A DNA stretch of 64,000 bases from Robertmurraya korlensis (GCF_023715225.1 NZ_JAMBNS010000007.1:62001-126000); one strand, 5' to 3'. Positions 17,469-26,473 are shown, numbered from the stretch's first letter. Notes: generated by a model from the sequence alone, not told the origin. Numbers and translations are program-made.

Positions 17469-18956
17469 ATGGAAATACATGCTTTGATTCAAACACTACT
17501 TGATCAATCAATGGAATGTGAAATGATTGAACGGGAAGATGAAATATATGCAAGAAACCAGATAATGTCTCTTTTACAACTAGCTGACTTCCCTGAGAAA
17601 ATCGAAGGGGGAAAGGGAGTAAGCATACCAGATTTGTTAGAGGAAATCGTTCAGTATGCTTTTGAAAAAGGGATGGTTGGAACCCTGGATGCAGACAAAG
17701 ACATCTTTTCAAGCAAGCTCATGAATGTTCTAGTGCAAAGACCATCGGATGTGAATCGTCGTTTTTATCTTCACTATGAAAAGGATCCAACATGTGCCAC
17801 AAACTATTTTTATCAATTAAGTCAAAACAGTAATTATATACAAACCAAGAGTATTGCAAAGAATATTAGTTATAAAACAGATACTCCCTATGGAGAACTT
17901 GATATTACCATCAATCTATCGAAGCCAGAAAAGGATCCAAAGCAAATTGCCCTCGAAAAAGAGAAAAAACAGGATGTTCAGTATCCAAAATGCCTTCTAT
18001 GTGAAGAGAATGAGGGCTACGAGGGTCGAATTGGACACCCAGCTCGCTCCAATCATCGAATGATTCGACTAGAGTTAGAGGATGAGCCCTGGTATCTTCA
18101 GTATTCACCATATGTGTATTATAACGAACATTGTATAGTCCTCTCCAAAGAGCATCGTGATATGAAAATATCCCGAAAAGGATTTGAAAGATTATTATCG
18201 TTTGTCGAAAAGTTTCCTCATTATTTCGTTGGCTCAAACGCGGATCTTCCAATTGTAGGGGGATCAATTTTAACTCATGATCACTACCAAGGCGGGAATT
18301 ATGAATTTGCGATGGCAAGAGCCGGCGAAGAGTATTCTTTTCAGATGAAGGAATTCTCAAATGTATCTGCGGCAACAGTCAAGTGGCCAATGTCGGTCAT
18401 TCGTTTACGATCACGAAGTAAAGAAGAACTCATTCAAGCAGCGGATTATATTTTGACTAGTTGGAAGGAATACACGGATGAAAAGATTGGTATTCATGCC
18501 TATTCCGAAGATACACCGCATAACACGATTACTCCAATTGCTAGAATGCGAGAAGGACAATTCGAACTCGATTTGGTATTAAGAAATAACCGAACGAGTG
18601 AAAAGCATCCATTAGGAATCTTCCATCCGCACAGCGATGTTCATCATATTAAGAAAGAGAATATTGGGTTAATAGAGGTCATGGGCCTTGCGGTTCTCCC
18701 TGCCAGATTGAAGGAAGAATTAGAGGAAGTAAAAGCGTATTTATTAGGAAAGTCATCTTTAGTAAAAGACTATCATCTCACATGGACCGAGGAATTAAAG
18801 AGTAAGTATGAAACCGAATGGTCGGAGGATACAGCTGAAGAAATGTTAAGAAGAGAAGTAGGGTTAAAATTCCAACGAGTGCTTGAGGATGCGGGAGTAT
18901 TCAAAAGAGATACCGATGGTCAAGTGGCATTTCGACGTTTCTGTAAGAGTTTATAA
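17469..18956 (+). CDS. galT: Galactose-1-phosphate uridylyltransferase (GalT class 2)
   Basis: 495 aa, the long Gram-positive GalT2 type rather than the ~350-aa enterobacterial type. Motifs include CLLCEENEGYEGRIGHPARSNHRMI with a CxxC pair, YVYYNEHCIVLSKEHRDM, and GGSILTHDHYQGG corresponding to the nucleotidyl-His region. It transfers UMP from UDP-glucose to galactose-1-phosphate. AAGGAGAAAC precedes the ATG. It is third in the gal operon. Confidence 0.95.
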   Translation: MEIHALIQTLLDQSMECEMIEREDEIYARNQIMSLLQLADFPEKIEGGKGVSIPDLLEEIVQYAFEKGMVGTLDADKDIFSSKLMNVLVQRPSDVNRRFYLHYEKDPTCATNYFYQLSQNSNYIQTKSIAKNISYKTDTPYGELDITINLSKPEKDPKQIALEKEKKQDVQYPKCLLCEENEGYEGRIGHPARSNHRMIRLELEDEPWYLQYSPYVYYNEHCIVLSKEHRDMKISRKGFERLLSFVEKFPHYFVGSNADLPIVGGSILTHDHYQGGNYEFAMARAGEEYSFQMKEFSNVSAATVKWPMSVIRLRSRSKEELIQAADYILTSWKEYTDEKIGIHAYSEDTPHNTITPIARMREGQFELDLVLRNNRTSEKHPLGIFHPHSDVHHIKKENIGLIEVMGLAVLPARLKEELEEVKAYLLGKSSLVKDYHLTWTEELKSKYETEWSEDTAEEMLRREVGLKFQRVLEDAGVFKRDTDGQVAFRRFCKSL

Positions 18957-18970
18957 ATGGAGGCTTTTCT

Positions 18971-20017
18971 ATGAAAATATCAGAGTCAGTAGTTGGCCAG
19001 CATGATGGTCAAACGATCGTAGCACATACGATTGAAAATGCTGCAGGCATGCAAGTCACTTCTATTAACTATGGATGTACCATTACGAAAATTGTGGTAC
19101 CTGACCGCAGAGGTATTCTTGAAAACATTGTGTTAGGGTTTGATACGATTGAAGAGTATCAAGCAAATTCACCTTATTTCGGTTCAGTCATCGGAAGACA
19201 TGCTGGGAGGATTGCTGGAGGCCGTTTTGAACTCGACGGAAGAACCTATGAGTTAGCCCAAAATAACATTGGAAATCATCTGCACGGTGGATTAAAAGGG
19301 TTTGATCGAACAGTCTGGGATGTTGACGTGGTGCAAGAAAAGGATTCAGTTAGTCTTTGTTATCGATACGAAAGCAAAGATGGAGAAGAAGGCTATCCTG
19401 GAAATGTACGCGTTTCTGTAACATATACAGTAACAAATGCGAATGAAATTTTTCTCAACTATGAAGGAATTAGTGATGCACGAACCATCCTTAATATGAC
19501 AAACCATACGTATTTTAACTTAAGTGGTGATTTAAAGCGAACGATTGAGGATCACACACTGATGATGAAGAGTGATTATTTTCTTGAATTAAATGAACGT
19601 TTGATTCCAACAGGTGAAATGATACATGTTGATCATACGGTTTTTAATTTTCGTGAAGGTCGAAGGATTCAAGAAGGAGTGGTTTCGGAGCATCCTCAAA
19701 ACATACTAGTTGGGAATGGCTACGATCATCCTTTTATGTTAAATAATGACCAATCAGCACCAATCTCATTATATGATGAGGAAAGTGGCCGTCTATTAGT
19801 TGTGGAAACGAATCAACCCGCCGTTGTGCTCTACACAGGGACACAGCTAGGTAATGATTATAGCATACGTGGCAGAAAGTCACAGAAATACTTGGGTTTG
19901 TGTTTGGAGACACAAGGAGTTCCTGATGCGATACATCATTCACATTTTCCGAGTACGGTAGTAGAGAAAGGTCAAATGTACCGTTCGGAAACAAAATGGT
20001 CGTTTAAAATAAAATAA
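18971..20017 (+). CDS. galM: Aldose 1-epimerase (galactose mutarotase)
   Basis: 348 aa. GalM motifs: NYGCTITKIVVPDRRG, GRHAGRIAGGRFELDG, NHLHGGLKGFDR and the NHTYFNLSG signature with catalytic His; the C-terminal glutamate lies in CLETQGVPDAIHH. It converts beta-D-galactose to the alpha form used by GalK. Last gene of the operon, 14 bp after galT, with a terminator behind it. Confidence 0.95.
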   Translation: MKISESVVGQHDGQTIVAHTIENAAGMQVTSINYGCTITKIVVPDRRGILENIVLGFDTIEEYQANSPYFGSVIGRHAGRIAGGRFELDGRTYELAQNNIGNHLHGGLKGFDRTVWDVDVVQEKDSVSLCYRYESKDGEEGYPGNVRVSVTYTVTNANEIFLNYEGISDARTILNMTNHTYFNLSGDLKRTIEDHTLMMKSDYFLELNERLIPTGEMIHVDHTVFNFREGRRIQEGVVSEHPQNILVGNGYDHPFMLNNDQSAPISLYDEESGRLLVVETNQPAVVLYTGTQLGNDYSIRGRKSQKYLGLCLETQGVPDAIHHSHFPSTVVEKGQMYRSETKWSFKIK

Positions 20018-20033
20018 TTTTTTATAGGAAAAG

Positions 20034-20071
20034 TGAGAGCCATCAGGTATGTAAAGGCTCTCATTTTTTTA
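20034..20071 (+). terminator. Terminator of galKETM
   Basis: TGAGAGCC (20034-20041) pairs with GGCTCTCA (20056-20063), followed by a T7 run. Confidence 0.85.
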
Positions 20072-20107
20072 TTATAAAATTTTACTAAAAAAATTTGTCA
20101 AAAAATA

Positions 20108-20137
20108 TTACAAAATTATAAATTTTTGGAGTATAAT
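20108..20137 (+). promoter_or_regulatory. Promoter of the BASS-family transporter
   Basis: TATAAT at 20132-20137 with TTACAA at 20108-20113 (18-bp spacer) precedes the gene by about 35 bp. Confidence 0.5.
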
Positions 20138-20171
20138 GAAAACTATATTTTTTCACAGGGGGTATACTACT

Positions 20172-21149
20172 ATGAAAGCATTAGAAAAAGCAGGAGTATT
20201 TGCAGGAAATACCTTTGCTTATTGGGTACTACTTTTTGCAGGGTTGGCATTATTATTTCCTACAGGGTTTACTTGGATTGGTCCTCATATCCCTTTATTA
20301 TTGGGAATTATCATGTTTGGAATGGGTATGACGTTATCGGTAAATGACTTTAAAGAGGTTTTCAGACAGCCGAAATCAGTATTTATCGGTGTATTGGCAC
20401 AGTATTTAATTATGCCATTCTTAGCCTTTGGTCTTGCAACGGTTCTTGGGTTGCCAGCTGAAGTGGCTGTTGGGGTTATTCTTGTTGGTTCTTGTCCAGG
20501 GGGAACATCTTCAAACGTTATGACTTATTTAGCAAGAGGCAACACGGCCTTATCTGTATCAATTACATCTGTTTCCACTTTATTAGCTCCAATCTTAACT
20601 CCGGCCATCACTCTTTTATTAGCAAGCAAATGGTTACCGGTGTCACTCAGCGCTATGTTTATATCTGTTGTTAAAATCGTTCTTGTACCAATTATCTTAG
20701 GCCTAATTGTGAAAACTCTATTCCGCACTCAAGTTGAAAAAAGCGTTAAAGCTCTTCCATTAGTATCAGTTATTGGGATCGTAGCCATTGTGGCAGCGGT
20801 TGTTAGTGGAAACAAAGAAAAGATCCTTGAAAGTGGACTATTAATATTAGCAGTAGTTATTTTACACAATGCATTAGGATACCTATTAGGTTTCCTAGCA
20901 GCTAAATTGTTAAAAATGGATTACAGTGACCAAAAAGCAATTTCCATTGAAGTAGGCATGCAAAACTCTGGACTTGCTGCGGCATTGGCGGCAGCACACT
21001 TCTCTCCATTGGCAGCAGTACCAGGAGCCATCTTCAGCGTATGGCACAATGTATCAGGCTCACTCCTTGCAAATTATTGGGGTAAGAAAGCTGAAAAAGC
21101 TAGTAATAGTCAAAATGCCACTGGAGACTCTGTAGAAATTCAAAAATAA
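20172..21149 (+). CDS. Bile acid:sodium symporter (BASS) family transporter, YocS/PanS-like
   Basis: 325 aa from the ATG at 20172 (AGGGGG 9 nt upstream; the ATG at 20136 has none). About nine membrane helices. Family marks are [49 protein letters not shown] and [14 protein letters not shown], the two crossed-helix Na+-site regions. Bacterial relatives move pantoate/ketopantoate or keto acids; the substrate here is unknown. It is monocistronic, with its own promoter and terminator. Confidence 0.87.
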   Translation: MKALEKAGVFAGNTFAYWVLLFAGLALLFPTGFTWIGPHIPLLLGIIMFGMGMTLSVNDFKEVFRQPKSVFIGVLAQYLIMPFLAFGLATVLGLPAEVAVGVILVGSCPGGTSSNVMTYLARGNTALSVSITSVSTLLAPILTPAITLLLASKWLPVSLSAMFISVVKIVLVPIILGLIVKTLFRTQVEKSVKALPLVSVIGIVAIVAAVVSGNKEKILESGLLILAVVILHNALGYLLGFLAAKLLKMDYSDQKAISIEVGMQNSGLAAALAAAHFSPLAAVPGAIFSVWHNVSGSLLANYWGKKAEKASNSQNATGDSVEIQK

Positions 21150-21154
21150 AATGC

Positions 21155-21191
21155 AACCCGTACGCTTTTCAAAAGTGTACGGGTTTTTTAT
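21155..21191 (+). terminator. Terminator after the BASS transporter
   Basis: AACCCGTAC (21155-21163) pairs with GTACGGGTT (21177-21185), followed by TTTTTA. Confidence 0.88.
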
Positions 21192-21225
21192 TTGAGAAAA
21201 GTGGAAATTCTAGTGATAGAAAATA

Positions 21226-21273
21226 TTGCATATGCAGGATTATTCTGATATCCTAATATAGAACAAGTGTTCT
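21226..21273 (+). promoter_or_regulatory. Promoter with LexA-like SOS box ahead of the VOC gene
   Basis: TTGCAT (21226-21231), 17-bp spacer, TATCCT (21249-21254). AGAACAAGTGTTCT at 21260-21273 matches the Bacillus LexA consensus CGAACRNRYGTTYG at 12 of 14 positions, with all core GAAC/GTTC bases present. It would overlap the transcription start. Confidence 0.5.
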
Positions 21274-21299
21274 GTAAAATAAAACAAAAGAGGTGTCCT

Positions 21300-21728
21300 A
21301 TGATTTTAGGAATTCATCCGTATTTAGTATTGAATGGAAATGGGCAAGAAGCGGTTAAGTTTTATGAAGATGCGATCGATGCAAAGGTTGTTTCACTTCA
21401 GACATTTGGGGATATGCCAGAAAATCCTGAATACCCAACTCCTGCTGAGGCAAAAGACCGAGTGTTAAATGCACATTTAAAGATAGGAAATTCCGATCTC
21501 ATGCTCTCCGATACATTCCCAGGACAGCCTTATCCGATTGGCTCTCAAGTAACAATTGCCATAATGATTAATAGTGTTGAAAAAACAAAAGCGGTTTTCG
21601 AAAAATTACAAGATGGCGGCAAAGTATTAATGCCATTACAAGAAACCTTCTGGAGCCCAGCTTATGGACAGGTAACAGATAAATTCAATATGACATGGCA
21701 GGTTTCAACAGAGGTTAAAAACGATTAA
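21300..21728 (+). CDS. VOC-superfamily protein (PhnB/YjdN-like)
   Basis: 142 aa from the ATG at 21300, which follows AGAGGTG; the longer frame starting at 21267 lacks a site. It has a glyoxalase/PhnB-like fold: HPYLVLNGNGQEAVKFYEDAI, AHLKIGNSDLMLSDTFPG, and ETFWSPAYGQVTDKFNMTWQV at the C-terminus. PhnB-like proteins are uncharacterised 3-demethylubiquinone-methyltransferase-type VOC folds and lack an assigned reaction. A LexA-like box in the promoter hints at induction by DNA damage. Confidence 0.85.
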   Translation: MILGIHPYLVLNGNGQEAVKFYEDAIDAKVVSLQTFGDMPENPEYPTPAEAKDRVLNAHLKIGNSDLMLSDTFPGQPYPIGSQVTIAIMINSVEKTKAVFEKLQDGGKVLMPLQETFWSPAYGQVTDKFNMTWQVSTEVKND

Positions 21729-21761
21729 TTAAAAGTGTTTATACATTAACAGCTACAAGAA

Positions 21762-21790
21762 AACGCCCTAAGACCATCTTAGGGCGTTAC
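21762..21790. terminator. Bidirectional terminator between convergent genes
   Basis: A 12-bp perfect stem (AACGCCCTAAGA at 21762-21773 with 21777-21788) and a 3-nt loop lie between the converging VOC gene and the 99-aa gene. A- and T-rich flanks are modest. Confidence 0.7.
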
Positions 21791-21793
21791 CTA

Positions 21794-22093
21794 TTAACTT
21801 AAATATGAAAAGTTAATCCTCGGCTCAGATACGATAATCAGTTGTCCATCTTTTTCTTCAAGACCTAAACGGAACGTGCTGGGATTTCCTGGTATGGTAA
21901 TGTCGACAAATTCGGGTGTGTCATGGTTTTTATCTAATTTAAACTCTACATAGGTATGCGTACCTACATGAAACCGTCGAAGTATTTTTTGATGCTTAAC
22001 TTCACAAAAGATCGCTTCGTGTAAATTTACGCTTGTAAGCTCCTTCCCTAATAAAGAGCGTAACCGTTCTATAACATCTGCCTTACTAATCAT
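21794..22093 (-). CDS. Hypothetical 99-aa protein
   Basis: I do not recognise this protein. From the ATG at 22093 it is 99 aa, predicted soluble and mostly beta: an N-terminal helix (SKADVIERLRSLLGKEL), then strands with VNLHEAIFCEVKHQKILRRF, THTYVEFKLDKN, PEFVDITIPGNPSTFRLGL and QLIIVSEPRINF. AAGGAA lies 8-9 nt upstream; a GTG start six codons earlier is possible. Clean strand-like periodicity and a shared terminator argue that it is real. It is divergent from the large isoprenoid synthase gene. Confidence 0.6.
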   Translation of the reverse strand: MISKADVIERLRSLLGKELTSVNLHEAIFCEVKHQKILRRFHVGTHTYVEFKLDKNHDTPEFVDITIPGNPSTFRLGLEEKDGQLIIVSEPRINFSYLS

Positions 22094-22169
22094 CTTCTTC
22101 TTTCCTTTCACTTATAAATCCATCTCGCTTGGTATCTATGTTATACATTTATTTTATACATCAATCTCG

Positions 22170-22190
22170 ATGAAGCAAACATTGTTTCAT
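22170..22190. repeat. Inverted repeat ATGAAGCAA-n3-TTGTTTCAT
   Basis: Eight of nine positions in each arm pair. It lies in the 257-bp divergent region between the 99-aa gene and the isoprenoid synthase gene, a possible operator. The rest of this gap is AT-rich with TATAAT-like sequence near 22250. Confidence 0.35.
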
Positions 22191-22350
22191 GACAAAAGTC
22201 TAGAGAACCCAATGAATAAAGTTAAGCTAATTTTATACCTAATAAATATATAATGATAGAATAAAATTACACCACAAAAATCGGAATAATCCTATCAATT
22301 ATACGATATTAAATACATATAGAAGATCCTTAGTAGAGGGAATGTGTAGA

Positions 22351-24723
22351 ATGACAGTTGACTTAATAATAAATGCGGAGGTCTGTTACCGACAGGCTGA
22401 GGAAAAAGCAGAACAATATTTTCTAATGCTTAATAATGAGGCAGGAAAAAAATCGTACGCGAAAGCTTTAATGGATGATATTCACTCGTGGAAACACAAT
22501 CATATTCGTCATCATTCCATATTATCCTTGTTCTCTAATCGAGAGAAACGTGCAAGTTCAAAAGGATATCAAAGTTACCTTCAATGGCTAGACCATACAG
22601 GTAAACTGGATAACTACTTGGATCGGAGTATTTCTTACCTTTATATGCGCGATCTCGGAAAATCCTTGAACTCTGCCGAAACACTGGCTAGTATTAGCCG
22701 CGCGGTAAATAGTTGGAAGAATAGTATTCTTTTAAATGGAGAGAATCAAGATGATCTATTAGGGATGGCTGGCTTGTACCGAAAGGCTCAAGAGGAAGGT
22801 ATTGAGTTAACCATGATCTGGTTAATAGGCAAATTGAAGACCGTTTCAGAGAATATTCCAGAGGGAATGGACGCAGATCATGCTCAAAGGAAGCTGATTA
22901 AAATCATTGCTGGTGTCCTTATGCATGTCCTTGAAGAGATGGATGACAAGATATCTTCTAAAGAGCGTGCTAAAAAGTTGGATGAAGCGATCCGGCTAGG
23001 ATATTGCTATGGTTTAACGTATCCGTTTATCGACGACCTTCTCGATGCTAAGTTGCTGTCGGATGAAGAAACCAAACGATATACGAATTTGATTCGTACA
23101 ACGCTAACAACAGGGACTGTGCCTGAACTAGGAAGGTGGTCAGGGAAGAACGAATCTTTAATTCGTTTTATTCATCAAGAATTGGGTACAGCCTTTGAAT
23201 ATATCAAAGCTCATCAAAGACGTGAATCTCTGACCTTATTTTTCGAGCAATCGTATGTTTTTTTTCAATCTCAAGAAGTCGATCGGCAGAGGGATTTATC
23301 TCATTCCACTTATTCAAATAAAGATTTGTATGTACCAGTCATATTAAAATCATCTTCGTCACGTTTAATTGCTAGGTCCGTCCTTGATGCTCCTCAAGAT
23401 GAAGGATTTTCGGATCGAACGTTCTATTATGGTATCTATAATCAGTTAGCGGATGATTTTGCAGATATGTTTGATGATATGAAGGACGGTGCGGTCACTC
23501 CTTATACCTATTATATGAAGTATAAAGGGGTACGAAATGATTTAATCAATCCCTTTGAAATGTACTGGACCGTTATCTATTACCTTATACATAAGGTCTT
23601 TCAGTCAGATAAGAAAACATGCGAGGTAATTTTGGATCGGGCCATCAATGGCTTAAAACGCTTTAAAGAAAAAATGGGAACGAAGAAGTACAACGAAGTG
23701 ATGCAGATATTTGCAACAGAGAACCAAATGTTTAATCGTCTCATACAGAAGATGGTTAGAAAAGCCGATGATGTGGATTTCTTGGATAAATTACTTCGAG
23801 ATCACATCATTACAACACTAAGAAACGAGAGGAAAGAGCAAGAGGAATTTCTAAATACCATTGACGAGGTCCGGGATGAAATCAACAGAATCTTACCAAT
23901 AGCTCCTAACAGAGATGTAGATGTATCAAACGAAGCAATTATTGAAGCAGCTAATTACAGCCTTGAAGGCGAGGGGAAACGGCTGCGGTCGATCATGGCT
24001 TGGGTGATGGGGGTACAGGGATTCAGTTTAAATAAGGAATCCATCCTTCCTTTATTAAAATCATTGGAATATTTGCATACTGCTTCTCTCATTTTCGACG
24101 ATCTTCCCTCTCAAGACAATTCAGATACTCGAAGAGGGAGGCCAACCCTTCACCGTGTATATAACATAGCTGTGGCTGAAATATCAGGTTTATTTTTGAC
24201 CCAGAAAGCGATGGAAGAGCAAGCGTCTCTAGATTCCTATGAACCCCAAACGGTGTTAAAGCTTATCCATTATTCTGCACATATGACTGGAGTTATGTGT
24301 CAAGGACAGGCGATGGACCTTGGATCGAAAGGGAAGAAATTAAGCATAGACCAGCTGAATCATATGAGTATATATAAAACGGGTTTAGCGTTTGAAGCTT
24401 CCCTTGTTATGCCAGCCATTCTTGCAGAGGCAAGCCCCACAGAAATAGAAGCTTTGAAAAAATACGCTCACCATGCCGGCATTGCCTTTCAAATTAAAGA
24501 TGATCTCCTTGATGTAGAAGGAGATGTTAACCTGCTCGGAAAGCCAACCGGTCAAGATACAGGAAATAATAATTCCACATTTGTCTCAATCCTAGGGAAA
24601 GATGGTGCAAAAAGGGAAATGTGGGAGCACTTTTGTCAGGCAACGGAAGCGTTGCGGGAGATTCCACGAAATATTCCTTTTTTAAAGCATTTATTGAATT
24701 ATATCGTAAACCGTGATCATTAA
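22351..24723 (+). CDS. Two-domain class I isoprenoid synthase: N-terminal terpenoid-synthase-like domain fused to polyprenyl diphosphate synthase
   Basis: 790 aa, against ~290-340 for ordinary prenyl diphosphate synthases. The C-terminal ~290 residues are a complete trans-prenyltransferase: first Asp-rich motif starting at Asp583 (DDLPSQDNSDTRRGRP), GQAMDLG, and second Asp-rich motif DDLLDVEGD at 717. The N-terminal ~500 residues are all-helical in character and carry their own pair of Asp-rich motifs, DDLLD at 228 and DDFADMFDDMKDG at 368. Those are 140 residues apart, against 134 in the C-terminal domain, which suggests a second class I fold. The order (synthase-like, then prenyltransferase) recalls fungal chimeric terpene synthases. 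The start at 22351 is 10 nt after AGAGGG; an ATG at 22342 is the alternative. Single gene with its own terminator. The product is unknown. Confidence 0.82.
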   Translation: MTVDLIINAEVCYRQAEEKAEQYFLMLNNEAGKKSYAKALMDDIHSWKHNHIRHHSILSLFSNREKRASSKGYQSYLQWLDHTGKLDNYLDRSISYLYMRDLGKSLNSAETLASISRAVNSWKNSILLNGENQDDLLGMAGLYRKAQEEGIELTMIWLIGKLKTVSENIPEGMDADHAQRKLIKIIAGVLMHVLEEMDDKISSKERAKKLDEAIRLGYCYGLTYPFIDDLLDAKLLSDEETKRYTNLIRTTLTTGTVPELGRWSGKNESLIRFIHQELGTAFEYIKAHQRRESLTLFFEQSYVFFQSQEVDRQRDLSHSTYSNKDLYVPVILKSSSSRLIARSVLDAPQDEGFSDRTFYYGIYNQLADDFADMFDDMKDGAVTPYTYYMKYKGVRNDLINPFEMYWTVIYYLIHKVFQSDKKTCEVILDRAINGLKRFKEKMGTKKYNEVMQIFATENQMFNRLIQKMVRKADDVDFLDKLLRDHIITTLRNERKEQEEFLNTIDEVRDEINRILPIAPNRDVDVSNEAIIEAANYSLEGEGKRLRSIMAWVMGVQGFSLNKESILPLLKSLEYLHTASLIFDDLPSQDNSDTRRGRPTLHRVYNIAVAEISGLFLTQKAMEEQASLDSYEPQTVLKLIHYSAHMTGVMCQGQAMDLGSKGKKLSIDQLNHMSIYKTGLAFEASLVMPAILAEASPTEIEALKKYAHHAGIAFQIKDDLLDVEGDVNLLGKPTGQDTGNNNSTFVSILGKDGAKREMWEHFCQATEALREIPRNIPFLKHLLNYIVNRDH

Positions 24724-24752
24724 TGATCCCTATTAAAGGGATCATTTTTTTT
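24722..24752 (+). terminator. Terminator after the isoprenoid synthase
   Basis: AATGATCCC (24722-24730, overlapping the stop codon) pairs with GGGATCATT (24738-24746), followed by T8. Confidence 0.88.
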
Positions 24753-24807
24753 ACCTATGAAAATATTGATTGCCGTAAAGCTGGTATAAATATATAATAA
24801 AAGTTGT

Positions 24808-24938
24808 ATTAGGGAAACAATTGTTTACTAGTGAAATTTTTAAAGTTTATGGCACATTTTTTACACACGCACATATCCTTTATAAAGATTAGTGAAATAG
24901 TTATATTTTTTTAATGAAAAAGTTTGATTAAGGAAACA
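24808..24938. repeat. Direct repeat ATTARGGAAACA upstream of zupT
   Basis: ATTAGGGAAACA (24808-24819) and ATTAAGGAAACA (24927-24938) lie 119 bp apart in the zupT upstream region. The first continues into the palindrome AAACAATTGTTT. A metal-responsive repressor site is possible; no known consensus is matched well enough to name the regulator. Confidence 0.35.
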
Positions 24939-24988
24939 TAGTGTCCTTGGTCTCAATGCCTTTAACAAAAATTAAGGAGGATATTACA

Positions 24989-25789
24989 ATGACGGAGAAT
25001 CTGTTGTTGGCTTTTGGGCTAACTTTAATGGCAGGGCTTGCCACGGGGATTGGTAGTGTGTTAGCGTTTTTCACCTCTACAACAAATACAAAGTTTCTTT
25101 CTGTTACTCTAGGTTTCTCGGCAGGTGTGATGATCTATGTTTCTATGATTGAGATTTTCGTAAAAGCAAAGGATGCACTTGTAGGTTCTATGGGGAATGT
25201 GTTAGGTAACTGGATGACAGTGGTGGGTTTTTTCGGTGGGATGTTGTTAATAACATTAATTGATAAATTTATCCCCAAACAAGGAAATCCACATGAGTTG
25301 AAAAAAGTTGAGGATATGAATGATAAACCGAACAATCAAAGCTTATTAAAGATGGGTACCTTTACAGCACTGGCGATTGCCATTCATAATTTTCCTGAGG
25401 GGATCGCGACGTTTACTTCGGCTTTGCAGGACCCTGGTTTAGGGATTGCCATAGCGGTAGCCATCGCTATTCATAATATTCCTGAGGGAATTGCCGTATC
25501 AGTGCCTGTATATTTTGCCACTGGTGATAAGAAAAAGGCATTCAAACTGTCATTTTTATCTGGACTATCAGAACCAGTTGGTGCGTTAGTTGCTTATCTG
25601 TTTTTGATGCCTTTCTTAAACGACGTTATGTTTGGCATCATCTTTGCCGCCGTGGCAGGAATTATGGTATTTATTTCACTCGATGAATTATTACCTGCCG
25701 CGAAGAGATATGATGAAACTCATCTATCCATTTATGGGTTAATCGGTGGAATGGCTGTAATGGCACTCAGCTTGTTATTATTCATTTAA
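24989..25789 (+). CDS. zupT: ZIP-family zinc transporter ZupT
   Basis: 266 aa from the ATG at 24989, set by AAGGAGGAT; the frame to 24941 lacks a site. About eight membrane helices. ZIP metal-site motifs are present twice: AIAIHNFPEGIATF in helix IV and AIAIHNIPEGIAVSVP in helix V, plus SGLSEPVGA. It imports zinc and possibly other divalent metals (Fe, Mn, Co) across the membrane. Monocistronic, between two terminators. Confidence 0.93.
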   Translation: MTENLLLAFGLTLMAGLATGIGSVLAFFTSTTNTKFLSVTLGFSAGVMIYVSMIEIFVKAKDALVGSMGNVLGNWMTVVGFFGGMLLITLIDKFIPKQGNPHELKKVEDMNDKPNNQSLLKMGTFTALAIAIHNFPEGIATFTSALQDPGLGIAIAVAIAIHNIPEGIAVSVPVYFATGDKKKAFKLSFLSGLSEPVGALVAYLFLMPFLNDVMFGIIFAAVAGIMVFISLDELLPAAKRYDETHLSIYGLIGGMAVMALSLLLFI

Positions 25790-25802
25790 ATGGAGAAGTA
25801 AA

Positions 25803-25836
25803 AAGGCTTTCGACAGTTGGTCGAAAGCCTTTTTTG
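25803..25836. terminator. Bidirectional terminator between zupT and ohr
   Basis: AAGGCTTTCGA (25803-25813) pairs with TCGAAAGCCTT (25821-25831), with A-rich left and T-rich right flanks, serving both convergent genes. Confidence 0.9.
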
Positions 25837-25839
25837 TAC

Positions 25840-26265
25840 TTATTCTACGATTTCTAAGGTTACTTCGATATTTCCTCTTGTTGCTTTTGAATACGGGCAG
25901 AAATGATGAGCTTTTTGCACTAAGTCCTCTAATACAGCTTTTTCAATTCCAGTACCTTTTACTTGTAGTGTTACACCAAGCTTAAACCCTTGGTCTGTTT
26001 CATCTTTTATTAGGCTAACGTTTGCTGTAACTTGGGATTCAAATTTTACACGTTCTGATCTTGCCATAAATTGAAGAGCTCCGTCAAAACAAGCAGCGTA
26101 TCCTGCCGCGAATAATTGCTCAGGATTTGTTGCACTTGGTAATGATTTCGCTCTTGGTGTGCCTGGCATTGCGATATCAAGATTAATAGCACCTTCAGGA
26201 GATTGAACTTTCCCTTCTCTACCTCCAACGGCAGTTACACTAGATGTGAATAATACGTTTGACAT
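25840..26265 (-). CDS. ohr: Organic hydroperoxide resistance protein (Ohr/OsmC family)
   Basis: 141 aa thiol peroxidase. The two catalytic cysteines are Cys59 (AGYAACFDGAL) and Cys123 (HHFCPYSKAT); the supporting Arg16 and Glu49 are also present. It reduces organic hydroperoxides with dihydrolipoamide as electron donor. The ATG at 26265 follows AAAGGA by 8 nt; one three codons upstream abuts that site and is unlikely. It is divergent from ohrR, with operator-like sites between. Confidence 0.95.
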   Translation of the reverse strand: MSNVLFTSSVTAVGGREGKVQSPEGAINLDIAMPGTPRAKSLPSATNPEQLFAAGYAACFDGALQFMARSERVKFESQVTANVSLIKDETDQGFKLGVTLQVKGTGIEKAVLEDLVQKAHHFCPYSKATRGNIEVTLEIVE

Positions 26266-26298
26266 AAGAATCATCCTTTTTGAATGTATTTTTTTCTA

Positions 26299-26388
26299 AT
26301 TTAGATTGTGCAAAATTAAATAACTTATGTGTTCATAATAATAGATGAGATATTAATTGTCAACAATTATATTGTGTACAATTTAAAT
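26299..26388. promoter_or_regulatory. Two OhrR-like operators between ohr and ohrR
   Basis: Two 23-bp sites, 26299-26321 and 26366-26388, share the pattern A-TTT/A-WRATTGTG-Y-AAATTWAAAT. The second contains ATTGTGTACAAT, which resembles the TACAATT/AATTGTA elements of the B. subtilis ohrA operator. Confidence 0.6.
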
Positions 26389-26473
26389 GAAGGTTTGACG
26401 ATAAAGAATGGGTACGATATGATTTTATAAAATTAATTTTATTATCATTATTTTAGAAGTTGAGGGATGAATC

